From Cubamyces lactineus (Eukaryota > Basidiomycota > Agaricomycetes > Polyporales > Polyporaceae), in assembly GCA_022376465.1 (NCBI GenBank), contig JACDTU010000003.1:1178001-1242000 (forward strand): 64,000 nucleotides of DNA. The letters are read 5' to 3'. The notes below the pieces were generated by a model. It saw nothing but the letters and a program-made list of their open reading frames with translations. It made no database searches and was not told the origin of the DNA. This document shows, one piece after another, positions 35,201 to 44,106 of the stretch. Made by a program: the position numbers and the translations under genes. Within the stretch, counting starts at the first letter, position 1. Every line of letters starts with the position of its first letter.

Positions 35201-38200
35201 CTTATCTTACCTTGGGTGTCCACCTACCGATCTCCGTCTACGCGAACACACAGTTTGACGTTGCAGGATGGTATGCGGTGCACGTTCGCCGACGGCTGGG
35301 TGACCCTCCATTCGAGATTTCAGATCTAGAAGGGAGTGAGTTGACGGGCCTATTCTCTCATGAGAGCGAAGGGTACGTGGCCCCGCTCACCTCCGGTTGT
35401 GCCCTCGAGGCTAACGCACTGCGTGTAGGTGGTAAACCAGCGGAGGACACACCACCTATGCAGCGGAACGCGGCTGCCCCGCGTGACTTCAAGCGGGTCA
35501 TACCAGAACCTATTGTCGTAGTTGTACAGGTCAATGGGCAACCGGCGAGGGCACTGCTGGACTCAGGATCACTAGCTGACTTCATGTCCGCTAAGTTTGC
35601 TCATCAGCTGGGTATTAAGCCGCGCGAACTCGAGAAGGCCTTACCTGTCCAGCTGGCTGTCCAGGGCTCTCGCGCGAAGATCAACTATGGATGTTCTGCG
35701 AGACTTGAGTATCAGACGGTGGCCGCAGAACGCTATTTTGATATAATGAACTTACTTAATTATGACATCATTTTGGGCACCCCGTTCTTGAGTCAGCACA
35801 AGGTTGTGCTCGGGTTCAACCCTACGAAGGTGGTAATAGGCTGCCAGGAGGTTGCTGCGGTGAATGGGACTCGCAGGCGCGTGGTTGAATCCCGTGCCGC
35901 TGACATTGCGGAAGAACGACTAGAACGTGCGCGCACGCATCTACGTGAGTACGCCGCACCGATATGTCGCGAAGCGAGCGACGCACCATTTCCTCCGCTT
36001 CGTGCCATCAACCACACAATTCCCTTGAAGGATCCGGGCAAGGTCTATGGATGGCGACCTTCTAAGTGCCCTGATGCTTTACGCCCGGCATGGATTGAAA
36101 AGCGCGACGCTTACCTCAAGTCCGGGAGGTGGAAGATGTCGAGTGCTCGGAATACCTCTCCTATGCTCCTCCTCACTAAGCCTGGGACAGGTGTCAAGGG
36201 TGTCCCTCCGCGGCTCCGGGTTGTCTGTGATCTGCGTGAGCGTAATGCAAATACGGTTAAGGTGACCTCTCCCCTGCCGGACATGGAGGCTATACTCCGC
36301 CGGGTATCGCGCAAACCATTCCGCAGCCTGATTGACGGCAAGGATGCCTATGAGCAGATACGGGTGGAGCCCTCGCACGTCGACCGGACCGCTATGACAA
36401 CACCTGATGGCAATATGGTTAGCCTGGTTCTGCAGCAGGGCGACTGTAACGCCGTCGCAACGTACCAGTCACTCATGAACCATATCTTCGGACCGTTCAT
36501 TGGCAAGTTTATGGATGTGTATCTTGATGATATCGCCATATATTCGGACTCACTGGATGAGCACCTCGCGCATTGTAAGCAGGTCATCGATATCTTGAAA
36601 AAGGAGCAACTGTACCTGAGCGCAACCAAATTGCGCTTCCTCTGCACCGAGCTGAAGATCCTGGGTCGCATCGTAGATGAGGATGGCATCCGCATGGACC
36701 CGGATAAGGTCGATTCTGTCTTGAATTGGAAGGTCCCCACGACCAGGGAGCTCCTTAGAGGCTTTCTGGGGTCAGTTGGTTACCTCGCTGATGATATTGG
36801 GCTGATACGCTTACCTATGGGCTTGCTCTCGAGCTTGACTGGTGTGGAAGTGAGCTTCCGCTGGGGCCCAACGGAGCAGCGCGCCTTTGACGAGATCAAG
36901 CGGCTCGTGCATCAACATCGCACACACCACCGCCGACCGCTTGACTACTCCGCAACGGCTGATCGCATCTGGCTGGTAACAGATGGTTCAATGGCGGGGA
37001 TTGCAGGTGTTGTGTCGCAAGGCGCGCACTGGCGTACCGCCCGTGTGGCCGCATTCTTCTCTGCCAAGCTGTCTTCGGCGCAGCATAACTATCCAGTGCA
37101 TGAAATCGAAATGTTAGCAGGTGTAGAGGCCATGCTACGTCACAAGGACATCCTACTGGGATGTCACTTTACCTGGATTACCGACCACAAGGGTCTGATC
37201 CACCTGATGGCTCAGAAGAACCTGTCAGGACGCCAGGCACGCTGGTTAGAGAAACTCAGCGAGTTTGATTTTGAAGTCGAGTACGTACCGGGTGTTGACA
37301 ACGTACTCGCAGATGCACTGTCACGCATCTATGCCCATGACGCTCCAGGAACTGTCCGCGCAGCCTCTGAGTATGTCATGCATGATGACGACGAGTCGTT
37401 TCCTCGCTTGCTCGCACAGCAACCCATTTCGGCCCCTGTCTACACGGCTCTTGAAGCTGCAGCCATGATGCCGGTCGAACCCCGACAGACTCGAGCGCGC
37501 TCGAGAGCGCAGGCGGCAGAACTGGCCGCGACCACCTCGGAAGAGACTGTGTTGGACGCCATTGAGCGACAAGATCCAATTGGACCGGTGTCCAAGACCT
37601 CATTGGGACGACAAACCAGGTCAGCCAAGTCATCTCCGACAGTTCAATCCAGGACAAAGCGACGTACCCGTGGCCTAACATCCATTCACGACCTTCCACC
37701 CCCAGCGCGCAGCAAGCCAGCACGCAGAACGCCAGCGACTACTTCGCGACGCGACTCACTGGCGCTGCAGCCGCCCGTGGGGATGAAACCGCGGGTACCA
37801 GTCGCTGCCCGCGCGCGCGCTGTTCCCGCAGCAGCAGAAACCGGCCGGCCCGAGACCTCCAAAGAGTTCTCCAAACGCATTAAGCGTGTTGTCCTCCACG
37901 GCCCTCGTGTAGGCCAGGAGGGCGGGAAGGTACCTGAAAACATGACATCAGGAACAGAATACGTAGCTCGAGAGGATGCAGACCTAGAGCACAGGCGGGA
38001 TCACTTAGCCCACAGCATGGAACTGCTGTCGTACCTCTCTGAGAACACAGAGGGCATAGACCTTCTGCAGTCTCTTCGAGGCCAATACACATCTGACACG
38101 TTCTATCGTCGAATTCTTGAGGCTCCCAAGCAGTTTAAGAACTTCTCCTATCGCGACGGGTTAGTATACCTGCATGAGAATGACCGAGAGCTGTTATGCA

Positions 38201-40983
38201 TACCGGATGTCCGAATTGGAGTGCGAAGCGTCCGAGAGGTCGTGATCCTTCACGCGCACTCATTGTTGGCCCACCTAGGAGCGTACAAGACTCTTAGCCT
38301 CTTGCGGGACCACTTCTGGTGGAAGACGATGGCGTCCGATGTTAGGAAATACTGTGATAGTTGTCAGACATGCAAACGGAGTAAACCAAGTAATCAGAAA
38401 CCTTACGGTCAACTGAACCCGCTAAAGGTGCCTAACAATCCTTGGGAAGTCATCGGTATCGACTTTGTCGGTCCATTACCTGAGTCCAAGGATCGTAACG
38501 CGTCATACGACTCGATAGCGGTGATCATCGACTTACTCACCGGTATGGTGCACTTGGTGCCTTGTCGTACTAACTATACAGCTCGCGAAGTTGCGGAGCT
38601 CGTGTTCGTTGAAGTCTATAAGCATCATGGGCTACCACAAGCTATCGTCAGCGATCGGGACTCGTTGTTCACGAGTACCTTTTGGACGCACCTACATCGT
38701 TTAATTGGAATCGAACTCCGTATGTCCAGTGCGTATCACCCCGAGTCGGACGGATCGACAGAGCGGGCAAATCACACAGTTACCCAGATGTTGAGGCAGT
38801 GCATAGGACCTAACCAAAAGGACTGGGTCAGTAAGTTGCCTGCCATAGAATTTGCGATAAACATCGCGCGGTCAGAAAGTACCGGCTACGCACCGTTCTT
38901 CTTGAATACTGGCCGGATGCCTAGAACAATGGTGTGGAATGATGCCAGTACGGACGAATATCCTGGAGTCCGTGTCTATGCGCAACGAGTGAAGCAAGCC
39001 ATTATGGCCGCTCACGATAGTATCCTCTCCGCGCGGGTGAAACAAGTCCGCGACGCCAATCGGAAGCGCCGCGCGGTGCCATTCGCGGAGGGCGACTTGG
39101 TATACGTGTCCACCAAGAATATGTCGCTGCCGAAGGGGCATGCACGGAAACTTGCTCCGAAGTTTATTGGACCTTACAAAGTGGTTAGGGACTTCGGGAA
39201 TCACTCATACAAGTTAGACTTACCCGCACACATGCAACGCCGTGGTATTCATGATGTATTCCATGCGTCCTTACTTCGCATTCATGAGCCAAACAATGAT
39301 CGGCTGTTCCCAGGTCGTCTTGAGACTCAAGTTGCACCGTTTGACGATGCCGATGCTGAAGACGAGTGGGCCGTCGAACGGATACTGAGCCACTACGGAA
39401 CAGGGGAGTCTTCAGTTTTCGAGGTACTGTGGCGTTCCGGGGATAGGACCTGGATGCCGTTCCGCGCGATCGAGCACCTCCGCGCCTTGACCGAATATGT
39501 CGAAGCTGTTGGAGCGGAAAATATAAGTCAGCTGCCTAATGGTCGGGGTCAGCCTCCAATCGACGACCCCCAAATTTTCCTTGGCTCGATAGCAGCGTCG
39601 ATCCCGGGCCCGCCGCAGAGCCGCCGTATAAGACGACAGCATAGGGGACAGGCTGCCTCCTCACCCCCCCGACTACTCCTGGCCGCCGCTGTCGCTCTTC
39701 TTCTCATCGCGCTCCTCACGCTGGTCATCATGTTCTCTGACCACGCCTATCTCGAACGACTCCCCAAACAGATCGTGCTGCGTGGCGAGCACCCGAACGA
39801 GCGCCATCTCTTCTCGTTCAACCAGGCGCGCGAGTACGCCTACTTTGACCACAAGCTTCGCTCCGGCCGTCGTCTGGGCCCTGGTTTGGCCGTTCCCTAT
39901 GGCTACCCCGCATTCCAATCCCTCTGGGCTCAAGACGCATCCTGCCCGTACCAGTTCGCGACGTATGACCCGGCCACAGGCGAAGTCACTATGAAAGGCG
40001 AACACTTACCGGTCCACAAGCTTGTGCCCACCGAGCCTTCCGCAAGTCGCTCCGATCGTGACCCAGGTCGAAGGTCGCGCCCGTCGCGCCCTTCTGGAAG
40101 CACCCGCTTTTCCCCTGCATGGCGCGAGGAGCGCAAGCAAGCGGTCATTGACGCTTTGGTCTTCGATAAGTTGGCGGAGACGGTGCTGGGAGAAGTCCCG
40201 CCTGGTCAGGCTCGTTCGCGTAAGCGGTCTTATGCCGCGGCTTACGGTGATAGGGCTAGGCAGCAAGATCAGTACCCTCGCAAAAGTCGTGCCGCTCACA
40301 GGCGAAGCGGAGGGCGGGATGCTCACATAGCGGATGAGGGCGCAGGCTCCCCTCCGGAGGTCAAGGAGTGTCTCCCTCCGGTGACCGACAGAGCCGTCCC
40401 ACCTGCGGGTGAAGCACCAGTCGCTGCTCCCGACCTGGCTGTCGTCGCTGGGCCGACCCGCGGAGATTTACTCTCCGGACGCGTCGACCCATCGACCCCT
40501 CAAGACTTCGAGATGCTATCGGCCTTCGAGGACTCCATGTTCCAGGCGCTGCTGTCAGGGTCCCCTCTACCGGACGCGTCTTCGGGCGCGTCGCCTTCAA
40601 GCCGTCGGGACGCCAATTCAACCGCTAGTTCGACCGCTACAGCAGCATCTTCGGGCTCACTGCCTCCCAGCTCAGAGGACGTCCGACCTGCCGTGACTCA
40701 GGATAACCTGAAGAAGGTCTCTCCCGTTCTCGATGAGGCCCTATCCTCCTCGTCCTCTGGGGTCCTCACCCCGGCGGTCCCTTCATCTCACGCCGCTGCT
40801 GGAGGTCCGCCTGAGAATCCGTATCCCGAGCTCTTTGAGGCTCCGCCCACGCCTGAGCTCCTCAGGATGTCTCTGAAAGGCAAGGAGAAGGCCGGGGACT
40901 GTTGCGCTGGTGGTTCCTCCAAGGCCGACGACAAGATGGAAGTGGATGGAGAGGAGGTCGTCGACTATGGCGACTCCGATTGA
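32296..40983 (+). CDS. Single-frame Gag-Pol polyprotein with chromodomain and membrane-segment tail (2,895 aa)
   Basis: Retrotransposon polyprotein. In order: Gag core (about 440-620, YYLTDKAYDCYTVTMGTSPR) and zinc knuckle C722-C725-H730-C735. An unusual module (about 745-1010) carries two related segments around F893DV and F987DV. Then protease with LLDSGS (D1089), reverse transcriptase with YLDD (1409-1412), RNase H with LVTDGS (D1563), and integrase: zinc domain H1986/H1993/C2023/C2026 and catalytic D2056, D2120, E2156, spaced as D,D(35)E. A chromodomain occupies about 2356-2408 (WAVERIL; FEVLWRSGDRTWMPF). The remaining 475 residues include a hydrophobic span (2460-2480) and acidic, Ser/Pro-rich sequence to DYGDSD. 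No frameshift or stop separates gag from pol. The ATG at 32296 is the first in frame. Confidence 0.95.
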   Translation: MAHNNQDSSYMDAVSGSFPGEFNSSLVTNANTTFGSTLTSLSGDDTAHGTPSKTETGPRMTYSQAVSRSSSPGPVVQEAGSPVLSARDVLSTVKDENISIPLTKAHRSEQVPETSGDVPSTSVKVEDDNEGGWIPVLRKKGSRDQVVAKDVPPHMSRKVATSTPAKPVHDREREDAESKTFRKGKTVDPSNWGAVGIDASELDPRAQQLELAKYTARPQLVTDPSKWSIREPPTTVIESDDGALNELREAKASKGLRKTGPPAPSEEARKSDILKELERLRAELEQLELRSREPSPSPKLHRAVLPDPATHSSQTPRLRFQDNAADAIVTSSISAARANRTSLNKSGLDAAKNLRPMTQVEPGSYLGQAFRDLADRHGATRSPSEPSSSDSSSSSDSDSDGAIGGGDRDNTARRVKHKYRQKLRETERELAQLRKVGPSKAPVLKPREPAPYNGVADVRIFHKFVQEITAYIDGYQLEPARQAITVSYYLTDKAYDCYTVTMGTSPREWSLRDILVEVFNYCFPVDFRQCMRQRLSRVSQGNRPVREFVHELQELFLMVGYLTEESRVERLWYGLRSAIQAELWRAHLNPATSTWAEVQSEAEIAELALAASAAAERGHRDGGGGGNGNSAGSSNRAPPASNSSPAQARSTRRDRRDARRGPRNGSTPKERDSEAGTSSSCPRGTKNPSRTGRNPHRTSERERVGPKLSPQEMDELRAAGKCFICKETGHMSRNCPSRSNVPSSSKGRPPGVASFNVEFGDEAAIRVMAESTAQMDELQLNSVTWAWDEESTYRYRHLPGPGLRLPRLPREGRERTSIPDVHAQRVAHLLDSHRPYLPGEGPEDARIFAYCGEIPGPIYIYYQNRRDSRNTRMLPNRRGELMLPFELADNPSFDVVSWFRTQLGELFGDVPIADHGYSEPMGDVFALWTVQVLNLCEPWPEWDLPLDEGYEHSRFSAFRRGDKMLIRDTYLTLGVHLPISVYANTQFDVAGWYAVHVRRRLGDPPFEISDLEGSELTGLFSHESEGYVAPLTSGCALEANALRVGGKPAEDTPPMQRNAAAPRDFKRVIPEPIVVVVQVNGQPARALLDSGSLADFMSAKFAHQLGIKPRELEKALPVQLAVQGSRAKINYGCSARLEYQTVAAERYFDIMNLLNYDIILGTPFLSQHKVVLGFNPTKVVIGCQEVAAVNGTRRRVVESRAADIAEERLERARTHLREYAAPICREASDAPFPPLRAINHTIPLKDPGKVYGWRPSKCPDALRPAWIEKRDAYLKSGRWKMSSARNTSPMLLLTKPGTGVKGVPPRLRVVCDLRERNANTVKVTSPLPDMEAILRRVSRKPFRSLIDGKDAYEQIRVEPSHVDRTAMTTPDGNMVSLVLQQGDCNAVATYQSLMNHIFGPFIGKFMDVYLDDIAIYSDSLDEHLAHCKQVIDILKKEQLYLSATKLRFLCTELKILGRIVDEDGIRMDPDKVDSVLNWKVPTTRELLRGFLGSVGYLADDIGLIRLPMGLLSSLTGVEVSFRWGPTEQRAFDEIKRLVHQHRTHHRRPLDYSATADRIWLVTDGSMAGIAGVVSQGAHWRTARVAAFFSAKLSSAQHNYPVHEIEMLAGVEAMLRHKDILLGCHFTWITDHKGLIHLMAQKNLSGRQARWLEKLSEFDFEVEYVPGVDNVLADALSRIYAHDAPGTVRAASEYVMHDDDESFPRLLAQQPISAPVYTALEAAAMMPVEPRQTRARSRAQAAELAATTSEETVLDAIERQDPIGPVSKTSLGRQTRSAKSSPTVQSRTKRRTRGLTSIHDLPPPARSKPARRTPATTSRRDSLALQPPVGMKPRVPVAARARAVPAAAETGRPETSKEFSKRIKRVVLHGPRVGQEGGKVPENMTSGTEYVAREDADLEHRRDHLAHSMELLSYLSENTEGIDLLQSLRGQYTSDTFYRRILEAPKQFKNFSYRDGLVYLHENDRELLCIPDVRIGVRSVREVVILHAHSLLAHLGAYKTLSLLRDHFWWKTMASDVRKYCDSCQTCKRSKPSNQKPYGQLNPLKVPNNPWEVIGIDFVGPLPESKDRNASYDSIAVIIDLLTGMVHLVPCRTNYTAREVAELVFVEVYKHHGLPQAIVSDRDSLFTSTFWTHLHRLIGIELRMSSAYHPESDGSTERANHTVTQMLRQCIGPNQKDWVSKLPAIEFAINIARSESTGYAPFFLNTGRMPRTMVWNDASTDEYPGVRVYAQRVKQAIMAAHDSILSARVKQVRDANRKRRAVPFAEGDLVYVSTKNMSLPKGHARKLAPKFIGPYKVVRDFGNHSYKLDLPAHMQRRGIHDVFHASLLRIHEPNNDRLFPGRLETQVAPFDDADAEDEWAVERILSHYGTGESSVFEVLWRSGDRTWMPFRAIEHLRALTEYVEAVGAENISQLPNGRGQPPIDDPQIFLGSIAASIPGPPQSRRIRRQHRGQAASSPPRLLLAAAVALLLIALLTLVIMFSDHAYLERLPKQIVLRGEHPNERHLFSFNQAREYAYFDHKLRSGRRLGPGLAVPYGYPAFQSLWAQDASCPYQFATYDPATGEVTMKGEHLPVHKLVPTEPSASRSDRDPGRRSRPSRPSGSTRFSPAWREERKQAVIDALVFDKLAETVLGEVPPGQARSRKRSYAAAYGDRARQQDQYPRKSRAAHRRSGGRDAHIADEGAGSPPEVKECLPPVTDRAVPPAGEAPVAAPDLAVVAGPTRGDLLSGRVDPSTPQDFEMLSAFEDSMFQALLSGSPLPDASSGASPSSRRDANSTASSTATAASSGSLPPSSEDVRPAVTQDNLKKVSPVLDEALSSSSSGVLTPAVPSSHAAAGGPPENPYPELFEAPPTPELLRMSLKGKEKAGDCCAGGSSKADDKMEVDGEEVVDYGDSD

Positions 40984-41034
40984 CGTGTTGGCATGGGTAC
41001 TTCGACGTGCGAATACACTGCCGCTCGTCCCCAT

Positions 41035-41045
41035 GGGAGGGCGGA
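41035..41045 (+). other. Polypurine tract of the retrotransposon
   Basis: GGGAGGGCGGA directly precedes the 3' LTR and is purine except for one C, the expected site and composition of the plus-strand primer. Confidence 0.65.
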
Positions 41046-41322
41046 TGTAACGCCCGACGTCCGTGACGCCGAACATTTCCTTTCTTGATTAACACTTATT
41101 TCCTTCCCTTCCTAATCCGTCGTTTTCTGCTCGCTTACTAATGCTTGAAGTTTCCTTTCGTAGTCGATAAAACTTCCCCTCCCCCGAAAAGTATATAAGG
41201 CCCTCGTCCTGTACCTAGAGAGTCCATCGTTCTTGTTCGTAATCGACAGACCGTACACCTGTCTTTCGACGCCTGAGCGTTCTCGTGTGACGACCTCCAT
41301 CCTCTCGGTTGCCGGCGTCACA
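41046..41322 (+). repeat. 3' LTR (277 bp)
   Basis: Identical to the 5' LTR apart from one base (276 of 277 match by eye). TGTAAC...GTCACA ends are intact. Confidence 0.95.
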
Positions 41323-41327
41323 GTTCG
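41323..41327. other. Right target-site duplication (GTTCG)
   Basis: Direct copy of the five bases preceding the 5' LTR. Confidence 0.92.
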
Positions 41328-41355
41328 CATCTGGCAGGAACGTCGAGCCCTAGGC
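41328..41355 (-). pseudogene. F-box pseudogene remnant on the far side of the insertion
   Basis: Read on the minus strand and joined across the insertion, these bases give GSTFLPDAN, matching GFTILPNAD of the intact paralogue in frame with the fragment at 31278-31834. Just upstream an in-frame TAG replaces the paralogue's Trp-Met, and similarity fades. The copy was thus already broken. Confidence 0.65.
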
Positions 41356-41472
41356 TTGATCTTTCCCACTGAGCCCTGCGCGGCCAGAACAGATGAGAGC
41401 GCAGCCAGAGGTGATACGTGACAACAAAATAAGTACTGTGCAGTACTAGTGATTTGTTCGTGTGCATGTTTA

Positions 41473-42615
41473 CTACCATGTGGGCCTGGGTCCGTGACGC
41501 CATACAGTTACTGGGGTGGATTGTATATTCTTCCATCTGGCATCCTCCTCCTCTGCGCTCCGCACCCAGCAACCACGCCCGCCATCCACCCGGTCCAGCC
41601 ATTCCTCCTTCAGCCGATCACGCCAGTGTGAATCCAAACGCTGTCTGTCCTCGTAAAGGTACAAGCGGCCTGGCCCCCCATCGCGCGCTTCGAAATTGTA
41701 TATTTGTACGGCTGCGCTGGGTGACTGAGACGCGACAGCTGCAGCTGCGGCTCCGATGTCGCGTGAGGTGTTCTGGACGGCGAGATGGCGAAGAGTGGGT
41801 AGCGCGAGGGATGGAACGAGGGAAGTCGGAGGTGGCTGTCCAAAGAAGTCTAGATACACTTCAGGCACGAGAGCTCCAGCCAAATCCACGCCCATGGCCA
41901 CAATGTCCACGTTGGAGATCCGTAGATGAGTGAGCGTGCCTGCGGCAACATGAAGAGGGAGTAGTAGCATGGAGGAGACGGGGCGAGACTCTCCAAGGAC
42001 GATGTGGACGCGCTTCAGCGTTGGAAATGTACTGCTCTCGCTGCTTTCGTCGGTGGCCCTCGCAGACCCGGATGCGGAACCAGACTGAAGATCGGCATTT
42101 GGCAAGATCGTGAAGCCCATCCATGTGAGTTCCTCAAGCTTGGGCAGAGAACACCGGATGACGACTGGCCTGCAGTCTTCGGCCACACACAGGGTGCGCA
42201 GGTTGGGCGCGGCAAGGTGAAGCAAGGCGTCGAAGATGGCCTGAAACCTGCTAGCCCAGTCAACTCGCTCCTCCTGGATCGTCCTCCTGTACTGCGCTCT
42301 TTGGGCGTCGGTCATTCGCTCAACGGAACGCCACGACCATTGAAGGCGTTTGTTAGGATGATCTGAATGCGAGATGTAGAGGTGTGCGATCTGCGGTCGA
42401 AAGTCTCCTGACTGACGGCGGACGAAGGCGAGAAAGCTCTCTAGTTTTGCGAGAGATTCAAAGGCGAGGGAGTAGAATAGGAAAGGAGAGGCCTGTGCAT
42501 AGAAGAAAGTGGAGGTCTGAACTAGTGACCTGCCAGTGCGACCGCCGTCCGTACAAGCAAGGGGCAAGATGATGTGCCAGACGTCTGTAGGTATGTTGGC
42601 TACGTTCAAGACCAT
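41473..42615 (-). CDS. F-box-like protein, intact single-exon copy (380 aa)
   Basis: Probable substrate receptor of an SCF ubiquitin ligase, of the expanded F-box families of Agaricomycetes. The N-terminus NVANIPTDVWHIILPLACTD is an F-box-like helix set. It is followed by TGRSLVQTSTFFYAQASPFL and a body of loosely leucine-rich segments (LRTLCVAEDC, LPKLEELTWMGF, LKRVHIVLGES, TLTHLRISNVD, LPTLRHLAVQN). Single exon, no frame damage. It is flanked by two related, damaged copies on the same strand, so it belongs to a local tandem array. No substrate can be named. Confidence 0.75.
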   Translation of the reverse strand: MVLNVANIPTDVWHIILPLACTDGGRTGRSLVQTSTFFYAQASPFLFYSLAFESLAKLESFLAFVRRQSGDFRPQIAHLYISHSDHPNKRLQWSWRSVERMTDAQRAQYRRTIQEERVDWASRFQAIFDALLHLAAPNLRTLCVAEDCRPVVIRCSLPKLEELTWMGFTILPNADLQSGSASGSARATDESSESSTFPTLKRVHIVLGESRPVSSMLLLPLHVAAGTLTHLRISNVDIVAMGVDLAGALVPEVYLDFFGQPPPTSLVPSLALPTLRHLAVQNTSRDIGAAAAAVASQSPSAAVQIYNFEARDGGPGRLYLYEDRQRLDSHWRDRLKEEWLDRVDGGRGCWVRSAEEEDARWKNIQSTPVTVWRHGPRPTW

Positions 42616-43064
42616 AATCGTGAGCAGAAGGTTGACAAGGAAGAAGGCACCACAGGGCCAAGATTTATATGGTTTGAGGCTATACAGTCTCCCACTGCGT
42701 AGAACAGATAGAATACGGATATGGTTCTAGTGACGCTCATGGTGGACAAGGTATGAACGCCGACGGGCCTTGCTGCAGCACTGAGCCGAGTCTGGTGAGC
42801 ATATACTTCATTAGGGAATTACAAGCCGCGCAAACTCTTGTACTCATTTGAGGTCAACGGCAATCCACAGCATGGAAGTAGCTGCTGGCGCGACTTATAC
42901 TGCGCGACAAGTGGTCACGTTTCATCTCGACAGGATAACTACGCTGATTGACTTTGTCACCGAACACAGTCATTCCAAGTCTTCTGCTGGGACCCGTCTA
43001 TCCGATCCAACCACTCCGCCTTGAGACGCCCGCGTTAGTACATCTCTGGGTCCTCCGGTCGCTC
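42616..43064. other. Spacer between tandem F-box copies
   Basis: 449 bases with no coding signal; 5' flank of one F-box copy and 3' flank of the next. Confidence 0.5.
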
Positions 43065-44106
43065 TCAGTCGTAGAAGACGTACATACGGCGCATACCCTC
43101 GCCGCGCCGCTCGAACTCCTGGGCGAGTAATTCCAGATAGCGAGGCTCTACGTCCGCGAAGACAATGTGTCGACCGAGTTCACTGGGTGTGCAGTGAACG
43201 TCGACACGCGCAAGGTTGGGCAAGGCAGCCGGCCGGAAAGCCGTGGCTTGTTGAGTGGAAACCTCCTTATCTCCAGCAACGCATTCAACGCTGTTGCTAT
43301 CGTCGTCTGCATTGTCCGAGTTATCGTCACATTCTACATAGTCGTCCTCTTCGTCGCACAAGCGGACGTCCGGGGCTAGTGCTTCGGCCAAAGCCAAGGG
43401 GACCTCCCCGTCGACGGTGCTATCGTGCACGTTCGATATCCGCAGATTCGTGAGCGTGCGTGCCGCAGCTTGGAGAGAGCGTAGTGTGGGAGGAATTTCG
43501 CTTGACGTTCCGGCGATGAAGTGGACCCGTTTGAGAGCGGGGACAGTGCCGGTAACTGGATGAGTAGATTCCCCAAGGTCGGTGGGCCGGTATTGGCCAG
43601 CGGCATCGGGTAAGATCGTCGGGCCCATCCAAGCCATCTCCTCGAGCTTGGGGAGGTTGTACAGGATGACCGGTGCACAATCTCCTGCAACCGATAACGT
43701 GCGCAAGTTGGGCGCGGCGAGGCGGAGGATGGCCTCAAAGGCAATTCGGAACCTTGCGTTCCAGTCTGCTTTCGCCTCCTCGACCATCCGCCTGTGCTGC
43801 CCTCTCTGGACACCCGTCATCTGTGTCATTGAGCGCCATGACTGCTGGAAACGCCTGCGGGGGTGGTCGGAGTGCGAGATGTAGAGGTGCGCGATAACGG
43901 GTCGGAAGTCGCCTGGCTGGCGGCGCACGAGGTCGAGGAAACCTTCCATATGAGCCAAGGAACTGAGGGCGAGAGAGTAGAACCGACATGGGAGGGCGTT
44001 CGCGTAGAGGGTCGCGCAAGTGTGAGCAAACGATGTCCCTGTAAAGCCGCCGTCTGTGCAGGCAAGGGGCAGAATGATCTGCCGGTACGTCAGTTATGTT
44101 GACCAT
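43065..44106 (-). pseudogene. F-box-family copy with an early frameshift
   Basis: From residue 10 to the stop this is a full-length relative of the copy at 41473-42615 (QIILPLACTDGGFTGTSFA, LVRRQPGDFRPVIAHLYISH, LPKLEEMAWMGPTILPD, LKRVHFIAGTS, TLTNLRISNVHD). It has an acidic insert DDNSDNADDDSNS and a divergent C-terminus. The ATG at 44106-44104 encodes MVNITDVP, as expected for the family start, but the next bases are out of phase with the body. A small deletion at about 44083-44090 explains this. The gap is too short to be an intron. A shorter product could start at the ATG at 43958. Confidence 0.65.

Larger units (their letters stand above)
31835..41322 (+). mobile_element. Complete Ty3/gypsy LTR retrotransposon (chromovirus), 9,488 bp
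   Basis: The element is bounded by two 277-bp LTRs and a perfect 5-bp target duplication. It encodes Gag, protease, reverse transcriptase, RNase H, integrase and a chromodomain in one open frame. The order PR-RT-RH-IN assigns it to Ty3/gypsy; the chromodomain after integrase assigns it to the chromoviruses. The LTRs differ by one base, and the coding frame has no stop or frameshift, so it is young and potentially competent. Unusual features are the extra module before the protease and the long membrane-segment-bearing C-terminal extension. No tRNA primer-binding site starting TGG is obvious just after the 5' LTR. Confidence 0.95.

Noticed and set aside
41046..41322. Open minus-strand frames beginning in the 3' LTR
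   Set aside because: They arise because the LTR carries an antisense ATG; at this end they read into the polyprotein C-terminus and have no coding character.
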